DNA of 64,000 nt, taken from assembly GCA_035405785.1 (NCBI GenBank), contig DAONJS010000001.1, positions 434,001-498,000 on the forward strand, given 5' to 3'. Positions 7,377 through 15,702 of this stretch are shown piece after piece. Each line of letters starts with the position of its first letter. Within the stretch, counting starts at the first letter, position 1. Position numbers and translations under genes: made by a program. The notes beneath the pieces were generated by a model. It searched no databases, had not been told where the DNA came from, and saw only the letters and a program-made list of their open reading frames with translations. The stretch is from BPGX01 sp035405785. GTDB lineage: Bacteria > Bacteroidota > Bacteroidia > B-17B0 > Aurantibacillaceae.

Positions 7377-8948
7377 ATGAAAATCATTAATTTTTTTAAT
7401 AGATTAAATAATTTATCCAAAGTTATTGTTTTTTCAATTGTCGTTTTGGGGTTTTTCTTTATTTTGATTGGCAATATTCATGAACTATTTGAATTACCAA
7501 AAGGTATTCATGCTTGGAAACAAAGTATGCATTTTTCAATTGTAAAAAATTATGCAGAAGGTTTTTCAAATTTTTTTCAACCAATGATGGATAATTTATT
7601 TAATCAGGATAATACCGGAAATTTAATTCAAGAGTTTCCAATATTAAATTATATAGCATCTTTTTTCTTTAAGGATTTCCCTTTTTCATTAAAGATTATT
7701 AATACAATTATTTTTTTAATAGGTCTCTATTTCACATTTCGTCTATGTAATCTTTTTATATCAGATTGGATTTTATCATTGTTAATAACATTAAATTTAA
7801 TGTTTATTCCTGTCATTTTTTATTATGGAATAAGTTACATTGTAGATGTTTCAGCATTATTTATTGGGATAATGAGTGTTTATTTTCATCAAATATTTAA
7901 AGAAAAGAGGAACAAATTATACTTGTTTTTGTCTTTTTCGTTTTTTACATTAGCAGGTTTAATAAGGCTTCCAGTTATCATTTTTCCATTATCATATTTT
8001 ATTTTAGAATTCATTACTAATTTTAATTTGAAAATACTTTTGTATTTTTTGGGTGCATTAATTGTTATTATTTTATGGTATTTATATGTTGCAAAACATA
8101 ACCATTATTATATTTCTACACCCAAAGAACTTTGTTATTTTTTAATTGATGAAAAATCTAAATTAGATGCCTTAAATAAGATTAATGATTTTCAAAAATA
8201 TCAAATTGGTTATACAAATTCTTCTATATTTTATTTCATTATTTTTTCTATTATTTTGTTACTTTTTAAATCTAATGTTAATAAGTACTTATTATTTATC
8301 ACTATAATTAATTTTACATTATCATTGCTATATTTTTTACTCTGGTTTCTAATTTTTAAGGAACATGATTATTATATTTTACCAATTATTCCATCATTTC
8401 TTTTATTGTGGATTCTCTTATCTAACACTCTAATAAACTATAAGTTTAAATTTGTTTATTTAATATTTATATTAATAACAATTATAAATTTAATTTATTC
8501 AATAGAAAACATAAGAAGTCGTTTGTTTGTTTCTTATCCAAATTTGAAAATATCTTTAATGAATGATTTTGAAAAAGGAATTCACTGGTGGATGTCTATG
8601 GAAGATAAAAATAAATGGAAGCATGTAAGAGATATTTCACCATACAAAAAAAATAATATTCTTTCAAAGCATGGAATAAAATTGAATGATACTGCCATCG
8701 TATGTTTTGATGAAACACCAACATGTGTTTTATCTATATTAGGTTTGAAGGGTTGGTCTAATTATAATGGAATAGATTTTAATAACTTCGAACATATTAA
8801 AATTAAAGTGAAAAATGGAGCAAAATACTTAATTGCTTATGGAATAAAACCTATATCAAGTGATTTAAAATTTGATAGTATTTTAAAATCTAATTTAGTA
8901 TTGAATCGCGATAGTATTTATATTTATAACATTCAACATTTAAGGTAA
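7377..8948 (+). CDS. Multi-pass membrane glycosyltransferase-like protein (ArnT/PMT-like)
   Basis: A 523-residue inner-membrane protein with about ten hydrophobic segments between residues 15 and 390 and a soluble C-terminal region. The first large loop reads KGIHAWKQSMHFSIVKNYAE, then FFQPMMDN and LIQEFPILNYIAS. This resembles the N-terminal loop of the family-39-like glycosyltransferases of Bacteroidota (WRQ...EFPxxNY), which use lipid-linked sugars. The usual acidic residue before the W-x-Q loop is not obvious, so activity is uncertain. It is divergent from the GT2/GT-C-like operon with overlapping promoters, which suggests a shared surface-glycan role. It ends 9 bases before the convergent thiH stop. 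Confidence 0.6.
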   Translation: MKIINFFNRLNNLSKVIVFSIVVLGFFFILIGNIHELFELPKGIHAWKQSMHFSIVKNYAEGFSNFFQPMMDNLFNQDNTGNLIQEFPILNYIASFFFKDFPFSLKIINTIIFLIGLYFTFRLCNLFISDWILSLLITLNLMFIPVIFYYGISYIVDVSALFIGIMSVYFHQIFKEKRNKLYLFLSFSFFTLAGLIRLPVIIFPLSYFILEFITNFNLKILLYFLGALIVIILWYLYVAKHNHYYISTPKELCYFLIDEKSKLDALNKINDFQKYQIGYTNSSIFYFIIFSIILLLFKSNVNKYLLFITIINFTLSLLYFLLWFLIFKEHDYYILPIIPSFLLLWILLSNTLINYKFKFVYLIFILITIINLIYSIENIRSRLFVSYPNLKISLMNDFEKGIHWWMSMEDKNKWKHVRDISPYKKNNILSKHGIKLNDTAIVCFDETPTCVLSILGLKGWSNYNGIDFNNFEHIKIKVKNGAKYLIAYGIKPISSDLKFDSILKSNLVLNRDSIYIYNIQHLR

Positions 8949-8957
8949 AATTTCCTT

Positions 8958-10082
8958 TCAATCAAATAACACGCTTTCCCAATCTTTTGTAAGTGGTTCG
9001 TAACCTTTGCTTAAAAGCATTGCTTTGATTTCTTCTAAACTTCTATTATCGTCAATTTCAAATTGTTCAAGAGTTTGTCTATCTACTACATATCCGCCTG
9101 GATTTGTCTTTGATTCTGCACTCATTGTTGTAAAACCTACTTCTACAAGTTTATCTCTCAATTCTGATCTTTCTCTTGTAGATAATGATAGTTCTACATC
9201 AGGATTAAATAATCTGTAAGCACACACTAATTGTATTAAATCATCATCGTTCAAATGCACATTTTCCTGAATAGCCCCAACTGCTGGTCTTATGCGAGGA
9301 AATGAAATAGAATACTTTGTTTGCCAATATCTTTTTTGTAAATAATTCAAATGCAAAGCACAAAAAAATGAATCCGTTCGCCAATCTTCTAATCCTAATA
9401 ATACCCCTAATCCAATTTTATGAATCTTTGCTTTGCCAATTCTATCGGGCGTTTCCAAACGATAATAAAAATTACTCTTCTTTCCCTTTGGATGATACTT
9501 TTTATAATTCTCAACATTGTAAGTTTCCTGATAAACTAAAACAGCATATACATTTTTTTCTTTGAGCATCAGATATTCTTCATATTCCAATGGTTGCACT
9601 TCAATGGAGATATTTGAAAAATAATTTTTGAGTAAATCTATTGCATGTGCAATGTATTGAGCATTTACATTTTGATTGTCTTCTCCTGTAACTAATAAAA
9701 TATGATCGAATCCTCTATTTTTAAGGTATTCTGCTTCTTTGATTATTTCTGAATCGTTTAATGTTTTTCTTTTGATTTTATTATCAAAACTAAAACCGCA
9801 GTAGGTGCATATGTTTTTACATTCATTAGACAAATAAAAAGGAGCGTATAGTTGTATAGTTTTTCCAAATCTTTGTTGAGTGAGTTTTTGACTTTTTTCT
9901 ATAAGTTTTGGTAGATATTTTTTGGCAGAAGTTGAAATTAATGCGGCAAAATCATTGATATTTAAATCATCTTTCTGAAGTGCTAATTCAACATCTCTTT
10001 CATTAAATGAATAAATTTTTTTCTGAACATCGTTCCAATTATATTTTTCAAATACTTCTTTGAATGTAAAATTTTGTGTCAT
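8958..10082 (-). CDS. thiH: 2-iminoacetate synthase ThiH (radical SAM, tyrosine lyase)
   Basis: ThiH cleaves tyrosine to dehydroglycine (2-iminoacetate) and p-cresol for the thiazole moiety of thiamine. The 374-residue protein has the radical-SAM cluster motif CKNICTYCGFSF (CxxxCxxC, about residues 93-100), then the HILLVTGEDN and VQPLEYEEY strands and the C-terminal LSLSTRERSELRD and GYVVDRQTLEQFEIDDNRS segments characteristic of the ThiH/BATS family. It is the second gene of a two-gene unit: its ATG overlaps the stop of the DinB-like gene (ATGA). Unlike most thi loci, no thiC, thiG, thiE or thiS is adjacent; only a ThiF-like gene occurs 4 kb away. Confidence 0.93.
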   Translation of the reverse strand: MTQNFTFKEVFEKYNWNDVQKKIYSFNERDVELALQKDDLNINDFAALISTSAKKYLPKLIEKSQKLTQQRFGKTIQLYAPFYLSNECKNICTYCGFSFDNKIKRKTLNDSEIIKEAEYLKNRGFDHILLVTGEDNQNVNAQYIAHAIDLLKNYFSNISIEVQPLEYEEYLMLKEKNVYAVLVYQETYNVENYKKYHPKGKKSNFYYRLETPDRIGKAKIHKIGLGVLLGLEDWRTDSFFCALHLNYLQKRYWQTKYSISFPRIRPAVGAIQENVHLNDDDLIQLVCAYRLFNPDVELSLSTRERSELRDKLVEVGFTTMSAESKTNPGGYVVDRQTLEQFEIDDNRSLEEIKAMLLSKGYEPLTKDWESVLFD

Positions 10083-10531
10083 TGTGATAATCTTTTGAAT
10101 GTAATGTAATCTGTTGGAATGGGCGTTATTCCTGATGAACGAAACAATGTGGCAATTTGTGCTCTGTGATAAGTGGAATGATTGACAATGTGAAATAATA
10201 TATCTCTAATTATATTTTTATATTTATCTCCTGTTGATGTTGTGTATTCTACTACTTCGTCTAAATTATATTTTTCTAAAATTTCTTTTGTTTGTTTTAA
10301 GTTATTCTCATTTAATTTTTTAATGGTTTCTATTTTATGAACATCAAAAACTTTTACTTCTGAAGAAATCTTTAATATCCTGCAATTCCATATATGATGG
10401 GCGTTGTGAGTATGGCTAAATAAAAATAAAACTTTTTCAGGTAAATTTTCATTATTTTCTGAAATGGCTTTTATCAGACGATTGTTCATTTCAAAATTAT
10501 AATCCAATAATTCTTCAAAAAAATTTTTCAT
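10079..10531 (-). CDS. DinB/YfiT superfamily protein
   Basis: A 150-residue four-helix DinB-superfamily protein. Members are metal-dependent, often thiol-transferase-like. Three candidate metal-ligand histidines are visible: one in FSHTHNAHHIWNCRI (about residues 42-50) and two in HIVNHSTYHRAQIATLF (about 118-127). The frame extends to a TTG at 10549, but that codon lies inside the -7 element, so the ATG at 10531 (MKNFFEELLDYNFEMN) is preferred. Translationally coupled (ATGA) to thiH downstream, which hints at a shared or coordinated role; the substrate cannot be inferred. Confidence 0.82.
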   Translation of the reverse strand: MKNFFEELLDYNFEMNNRLIKAISENNENLPEKVLFLFSHTHNAHHIWNCRILKISSEVKVFDVHKIETIKKLNENNLKQTKEILEKYNLDEVVEYTTSTGDKYKNIIRDILFHIVNHSTYHRAQIATLFRSSGITPIPTDYITFKRLSQ

Positions 10532-10546
10532 TAATTTAATTTTTAG

Positions 10547-10554
10547 CAAAGATA
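10547..10554 (-). promoter_or_regulatory. -7 promoter element TATCTTTG of dinB-like/thiH
   Basis: Minus-strand TATCTTTG, an exact TAnnTTTG match, 15 bases upstream of the ATG at 10531. Confidence 0.6.
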
Positions 10555-10569
10555 AGCAATGTATTCATA

Positions 10570-12813
10570 TTATTTTTTTCCGAACTTGGATAGCAAAATA
10601 TCTAAAGCATTTGAATCATCTATTTTTATATTTGCAGTTGTTTCTTTTTTAGTTTTTGATTTAATGGTGTTATCAAAAGGATTTGTTTTCATTGAAAGTG
10701 CAATTCTTTTTCTTGGTATATCAATTTCAATTACTGTTACTTTTACTTTGTCACCTACTTTTATGACTTGATGCGGATCAGAAACAAACTCATCTGATAA
10801 ATGCGAAATATGCACTAATCCATCTTGATGAACACCAATATCTACAAATGCTCCAAAGTTTGTAACATTTGTAACAATGCCAGGTAATTTCATTCCAACT
10901 CTTAAATCTTCTATACTATGTACATTTTCATCAAATGAAAAAATTTCAAATGTTTTTCTTGGATCTCTGCCGGGTTTTTCAAGTTCCGACATTATATCTT
11001 GTAATGTGGGTAATCCAACATCTTCAGTAATGTAATTATTTAGATTAATTTTTTTTCTTAACTCTGGTTTTTGAAGTAAATCGTCAATTGTGCAATTTAA
11101 ATCTTGTGCCATTTTTTCTACTATATGATAACTTTCTGGATGCACAGCACTTTTATCTAATGGATGTGTTCCATTTTGAATGCGTAAAAACCCACTGGCT
11201 TGTTGAAATGCTTTTTCCCCAAATCTCGGCACTTTCAATAAATCCTGTCTGGATTTGAAAGGACCATTTTCTTTTCTGTAATCAACGATATTTTGTGCCA
11301 ATGAAGGTCCAATACCAGATACATAAGATAGAAGTTGTTTAGATGCAGAATTTAATTCTACACCAACTGCATTTACACAACTCATTACTACTTCATCTAA
11401 TTTTTCTTTGAGTAATGTTTGATCTACATCGTGCTGATATTGACCTACACCAATAGATTTTGGGTCTATTTTTACAAGTTCAGCAAGTGGGTCTTGTAAT
11501 CTTCTACCAATAGATACTGCACCTCTTACTGTAACATCTTTGTCAGGAAATTCTTCTCTTGCCACTTCTGATGCAGAATACACTGATGCTCCAGATTCAT
11601 TGACCATTATTACAGGAATAGATTTTGGTAAAATGTCTATACTACGGATAAATTGTTCTGTTTCGCGAGATGCAGTTCCATTTCCTATAGCAATTGCTTC
11701 TACATTATATTTAGCGGCTAATGCAAGAATTATTTGCTCTGCTTCTTTTGTTTGTTTTTGTGGTTCGTGTGGATATATTACAGTATCTTCCTTCAAATTT
11801 CCAAGTTCATCTAATACAACAACTTTACATCCTGTTCTAAAACCAGGGTCAAGTGCTAATACTGATTTATTGCCTAATGGAGATTGCATTAATAATTCTC
11901 TTAAGTTATTTGCAAAAACTTTGATCGCTTCAATGTCGGCTTTTTCTTTGGTAATTAAACGAAATTCTGTTTCTAATGAAGGATGTAATAATCTTTTGTA
12001 TGCATCTTCTATGGCTAATTTTAATTGTTCAGTAGAAGGATGATTTTTATTTTTGATAATAAATCTTTCAATAATAGAAATGGCTTGTGATTCTTCAATA
12101 CTAATATCTAAATACAAATAACCTTCTTTTTCACCTCTACGCATTGCAAGCATTCTATGAGATGGACATTTCATCAATGGTTCTGACCAATTGAAATAAT
12201 CTTTGAATTTGATGCCTTCTTCTTCTTTTCCTTTAATAACACGAGATGTAATAATAGCATCTTCTGTAAAAGCATTTCTTAATTTCTCACGAATTTCAGC
12301 AGTTTCATTGATGATTTCTGCAATGATATCACGAGCACCTTGAAGGACATCATCCGTTGAGTTGAGTTGTTTTTCTGGGTCAATGTATTTTTGTGCTTCA
12401 TCTTCAATGTTTGTTATTTCTTGATTGAGAATTTGAAGTGCTAATGGTTCTAAACCTTTTTCTCTTGCTACGGATGCACGGGTTTTCTTTTTAGGTTTAT
12501 AGGGTAGGTATAAGTCTTCTAATTGTTGCAAGGTTTCAGCCGCGAGAATTTTGTTTTTTAATTCATCAGTGAGTTTTCCTTGATCTTCAATACTTGATAA
12601 AATACTTTGTCTTCTGTTTTCAAGGGCTACTAATTTTTCAAATAGATCTTTGATGTTAGAAATTTGAACTTCATCTAAACCTCCTGTTTTTTCTTTTCTA
12701 TAGCGGGATATAAATGGAATAGTGCATCCTTCTTCAAATAATTGAAGCGTAGCATTAACTTGTTTTTCTGTGATGTTAATTTGTTCGGCAATTTTTTTTG
12801 AGAAGTAGTTCAT
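10570..12813 (-). CDS. tex: Tex family RNA-binding transcription accessory protein
   Basis: A 747-residue Tex/YhgF protein, a cytoplasmic nucleic-acid-binding factor. Domains in order are an N-terminal helical region (GCTIPFISRYRKEKTGGLDE near 30-50), a YqgF/RNase H-like domain (SVLALDPGFRTGCKVVVLD near 325-343) and tandem helix-hairpin-helix motifs (SYVSGIGPSLAQNIVDYRK and LLKVPRFGEKAFQQASGFL). A C-terminal S1 domain (GIVTNVTNFGAFVDIGVHQD to RIALSMK) completes it. Length and order match the family. It starts 12 bases after the sulfotransferase stop, so it is probably the third gene of the regulator-sulfotransferase-tex operon. Confidence 0.96.
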   Translation of the reverse strand: MNYFSKKIAEQINITEKQVNATLQLFEEGCTIPFISRYRKEKTGGLDEVQISNIKDLFEKLVALENRRQSILSSIEDQGKLTDELKNKILAAETLQQLEDLYLPYKPKKKTRASVAREKGLEPLALQILNQEITNIEDEAQKYIDPEKQLNSTDDVLQGARDIIAEIINETAEIREKLRNAFTEDAIITSRVIKGKEEEGIKFKDYFNWSEPLMKCPSHRMLAMRRGEKEGYLYLDISIEESQAISIIERFIIKNKNHPSTEQLKLAIEDAYKRLLHPSLETEFRLITKEKADIEAIKVFANNLRELLMQSPLGNKSVLALDPGFRTGCKVVVLDELGNLKEDTVIYPHEPQKQTKEAEQIILALAAKYNVEAIAIGNGTASRETEQFIRSIDILPKSIPVIMVNESGASVYSASEVAREEFPDKDVTVRGAVSIGRRLQDPLAELVKIDPKSIGVGQYQHDVDQTLLKEKLDEVVMSCVNAVGVELNSASKQLLSYVSGIGPSLAQNIVDYRKENGPFKSRQDLLKVPRFGEKAFQQASGFLRIQNGTHPLDKSAVHPESYHIVEKMAQDLNCTIDDLLQKPELRKKINLNNYITEDVGLPTLQDIMSELEKPGRDPRKTFEIFSFDENVHSIEDLRVGMKLPGIVTNVTNFGAFVDIGVHQDGLVHISHLSDEFVSDPHQVIKVGDKVKVTVIEIDIPRKRIALSMKTNPFDNTIKSKTKKETTANIKIDDSNALDILLSKFGKK

Positions 12814-12825
12814 ATTTATTATGTT

Positions 12826-14031
12826 TTATAAGTAGGTTTGAACTAAAAATCTATCAAAACTTGTTACTGCATTTTGTCTTTGCGGGTATTTTTTTATTTT
12901 GATAAATTTTTTTATATTGAATGGCAGATAGTGAAAATAAATAAATGAAGATATAAAACTTGTTTGAGTTTTTAAATATGATTTAATACTATAAATTTTT
13001 TCAACTTTATATTCAGGATGAGTTTGATAATTTGATTGAAGGGCTATTTCTTTTGTTGATGTCCATGTAGTATTGATAAGATGTGCAATTTCAGGATTAT
13101 TCATTTCTTTCATCCATTCATTGACTTTTTGTGGAGAAATAGGCATCGTTAAACTTTTATGTGTGATATTAAAATGTTCTTTTAATTTGGGATGTTTTAT
13201 TGAATCAAAAAACAATTTAGTGAGTTCAGGATAATTAAAATAATTTTCTGTATAAGTAAGGGAAAGAAAATCAGAAATTTGCATCATCATTTCTTTGGAT
13301 TCATTGATGAGTTTTTCGTAGTTGACAATCAAAAATTTATTTTGATATTTATTTAAAAGTTTGAAATATGTTGAGAATGCTATTTTCCATGTTTGAATAT
13401 AAATGCATGGTTGCGGATTTATTCCTCTTCTCTTTGCTCTGTTGTATTTTGAATATACATTATCTCTTGGATCTCTTATTAATAATAATATTTTAGCATC
13501 TGGAAAAAGTTTCAAATAATTTTCAGATAAATAATAACGAAGTTGCTTGTCAACAATTGTTGTAATTTTTGATAAATCTTTATTAACACCAAAAGCAAGA
13601 TAAGAGATTCTAATTACCCTTTCAAAGTTCAAATGTTCTTTAAATTGCATCAAAAGATTATACAATACATCTTTTCCTGTAAATAATGGATACAACTTAC
13701 CTTCTGACATTATCACAAAATCCTCACAATATTCTTTTATAGTTTGTTCTGTCCAATGTTTTACAGATTTATATTTTTGTTGTAAGGCAACAGGAAAAAC
13801 TTCTTCACTTGTAAAAATCACTTCTTCGTGCATCATTAGCATTACACCAAGTAGAGTAGAAGCTGAACGCCCCGTTGTAAAAATATAAGTGATATTAAGA
13901 TTATCAATTTGTGATAAGGTTACTTTATCAATATTATATGGTTTTCCTACAATAGGATTAAAACTATCTGTATCTATAAAATTTGATAAAGATGTATGTG
14001 AATTAGTTTCAACTTTTTCAGAAATGCTCAT
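12826..14031 (-). CDS. Sulfotransferase family protein
   Basis: A 401-residue protein predicted to transfer sulfate from PAPS. The 5'-phosphosulfate loop is seen in ITYIFTTGRSASTLLGVML (about residues 48-66) and the 3'-phosphate-binding segment in ILLLIRDPRDNVYSKYNRAK (about 180-200). Otherwise the protein is divergent. There is no signal peptide or membrane segment, so it is probably cytoplasmic. Its first 14 bases overlap the 3' end of the sigma-54-type regulator gene, indicating co-transcription and translational coupling. The acceptor is unknown; a glycan, lipid or small molecule is possible. No PAPS-synthesis (cys) genes are in the window. Confidence 0.8.
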   Translation of the reverse strand: MSISEKVETNSHTSLSNFIDTDSFNPIVGKPYNIDKVTLSQIDNLNITYIFTTGRSASTLLGVMLMMHEEVIFTSEEVFPVALQQKYKSVKHWTEQTIKEYCEDFVIMSEGKLYPLFTGKDVLYNLLMQFKEHLNFERVIRISYLAFGVNKDLSKITTIVDKQLRYYLSENYLKLFPDAKILLLIRDPRDNVYSKYNRAKRRGINPQPCIYIQTWKIAFSTYFKLLNKYQNKFLIVNYEKLINESKEMMMQISDFLSLTYTENYFNYPELTKLFFDSIKHPKLKEHFNITHKSLTMPISPQKVNEWMKEMNNPEIAHLINTTWTSTKEIALQSNYQTHPEYKVEKIYSIKSYLKTQTSFISSFIYFHYLPFNIKKFIKIKKYPQRQNAVTSFDRFLVQTYL

Positions 14032-15196
14032 AACAATTTTGTTCTACATCTTTTACTGAAATAACATTTGAATCACAAAGAACATATATTCTTTCTATCC
14101 AATTTTTTAATTGTCTTACATTACCTGTATAATCTAATTTTTGAAGATAATCTATGGCTTTTTTATCAAATGTTTTTTGTGGTACTTTTAATTGCTGACT
14201 TAATTGTTCTGAAAAATATTCTACAAGTAAAGGAATGTCCTCTTTGCGTTCATTCAGTGATGGCACTGCAATGTGAATGACATTTAAACGATGATATAAA
14301 TCTTCACGAAAATTTTGTTTGAGTATTTCTTCTTTGAGATTTTTGTTTGTTGCAGCAATTAAACGAACATTCACAATAATATCTTTTTCACTGCCTACTC
14401 TTTGAATCTTATTGTCTTGAATGGCTCTTAATACTTTTGCCTGTGCAGATAAACTCATATCGCCAATTTCATCTAAAAACAAAGTGCCATCATTTGCTTG
14501 TTCAAACTTTCCTTTCTTTTGTGCCACTGCCCCTGTAAATGAACCTTTTTCATGACCAAATAATTCGCTTTCAATTAATTCAGATGGAATAGCAGCACAA
14601 TTTACTTCAACAAAAGGAAACTTTGTCCTATGTGAAAGGGCGTGTATTCTGCGGGCTACTAATTCTTTTCCAGAACCATTTGGTCCTGTTATTAAAACTT
14701 TTGCGTCTGTTAGTGCTACTTTATCAATGATAGAAAGTAATTGTTGTATAACTTTGCTATTGCCAATAATAGTTGGAATATTACTTTGTTGTAATTTACT
14801 TTTTGATGATGTGAGTTTTTGAGTTTGAATATTTTGATTTCTGTTAATAGCATTCTTGCAGGTATTAAGTAATTTATCAAGAGAAAATGGTTTAGGTAAA
14901 TAGTCAAATGCCCCTGCTTTCATAAATTTTACGGCTGTTTCAATATCACCATGGGCACTCATTACAACAAATGCAGTGGGATAATTCGCTTCTAAAATTT
15001 TCTGGAATAGTTCTTCACCGTTTAATTTTGGCATTTTAATATCGCAAAGTAAAATGTCATATTCTGTTTGTTGAATTTTTTCTAATGCTTCTGCACCGTT
15101 CTGACATTCATCAACAGAAAAATTTTCTGCTTCTAAAATTTCTTTTACTACACTACGAATGGGCTTTTCATCGTCTATAACTAAAACTTTGGTCAT
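14018..15196 (-). CDS. Sigma-54-interacting response regulator lacking a DNA-binding domain
   Basis: A 392-residue NtrC-type response regulator. The receiver domain covers residues 1-120, with acidic pocket VIDDE, phosphoacceptor Asp52 in LLCDIKMP and Lys102 in YLPKPFS. The AAA+ domain covers about 143-370, with Walker A GPNGSGKE (171-178), the sigma-54 contact loop GSFTGA (218-223, normally GAFTGA) and Walker B DGTLFLDEIGD. After the R-finger region (TGNVRQLKNWIERIY) the protein stops within about 25 residues. The Fis-type HTH that usually brings the length to about 450 is missing. It may activate transcription from solution, as some flagellar regulators do, or rely on a partner. The partner kinase is not adjacent. 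First gene of the operon with the sulfotransferase and tex. Confidence 0.9.
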   Translation of the reverse strand: MTKVLVIDDEKPIRSVVKEILEAENFSVDECQNGAEALEKIQQTEYDILLCDIKMPKLNGEELFQKILEANYPTAFVVMSAHGDIETAVKFMKAGAFDYLPKPFSLDKLLNTCKNAINRNQNIQTQKLTSSKSKLQQSNIPTIIGNSKVIQQLLSIIDKVALTDAKVLITGPNGSGKELVARRIHALSHRTKFPFVEVNCAAIPSELIESELFGHEKGSFTGAVAQKKGKFEQANDGTLFLDEIGDMSLSAQAKVLRAIQDNKIQRVGSEKDIIVNVRLIAATNKNLKEEILKQNFREDLYHRLNVIHIAVPSLNERKEDIPLLVEYFSEQLSQQLKVPQKTFDKKAIDYLQKLDYTGNVRQLKNWIERIYVLCDSNVISVKDVEQNCYEHF

Positions 15197-15214
15197 AAAT
15201 AAATATCACATTTG

Positions 15215-15222
15215 CAAATATA
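15215..15222 (-). promoter_or_regulatory. -7 promoter element TATATTTG of the regulator-sulfotransferase-tex operon
   Basis: Minus-strand TATATTTG, an exact consensus match, ending 18 bases before the ATG at 15196. It sits in the short gap between dtd and the regulator gene. Confidence 0.6.
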
Positions 15223-15249
15223 ATAAAGTTTTGGGTAACATTGATTAAC

Positions 15250-15702
15250 TTACTCTTTATTTTTTGTATCTATCCATATTGTTACAGGCCCGTCGTTGAT
15301 TAAATGCACTTTCATATCTGCTGCAAATATTCCTTTTTCTACTTTTTTGTTTAATAACTTTTTACACTCCAAAATAAATTTTTCATACATCATTTTTGCA
15401 AAATCAGGAGGAGCACTATTTGTAAATGATGGACGATTTCCTTTTTTGGTAGAAGCGAAAAGTGTAAATTGACTGACAACGAGCAGATTTCCATTTATAT
15501 CTAAAATACTTTTATTCATTTTTCCATTTTCATCAGAAAAAATTCTCATTTGAACTATTTTAGAAGATAACCATTGAATATCTTCATCTGTATCTTCATT
15601 GCCAACACCTAAAAATACTAATAGTCCGTTTCCAATTTTTCCAACTTCTTCTTCATCTACCACAACCTTTGCCATTGATACACGTTGAATAAGTGCTCTC
15701 AT
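15250..15702 (-). CDS. dtd: D-aminoacyl-tRNA deacylase
   Basis: DTD removes D-amino acids (and mischarged glycine) from tRNA as a proofreading step. The 150-residue length is typical. Seen are the N-terminal MRALIQRVSMAKVVVD, the catalytic LVVSQFTLFAS (about 77-87) and NRPSFTNSAPPD, the counterpart of the Gly-cisPro region, then the C-terminal VHLINDGPVTIWIDT. The ATG overlaps the stop of the M61 peptidase by one base (TGATG), so the two are translationally coupled. Confidence 0.95.
   Translation of the reverse strand: MRALIQRVSMAKVVVDEEEVGKIGNGLLVFLGVGNEDTDEDIQWLSSKIVQMRIFSDENGKMNKSILDINGNLLVVSQFTLFASTKKGNRPSFTNSAPPDFAKMMYEKFILECKKLLNKKVEKGIFAADMKVHLINDGPVTIWIDTKNKE

Noticed and set aside
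11540..12043. Open frame of 167 codons on the plus strand inside tex
   Set aside because: It is antisense to the well-conserved Tex protein, has no promoter or family features and shows the composition expected of a shadow frame.
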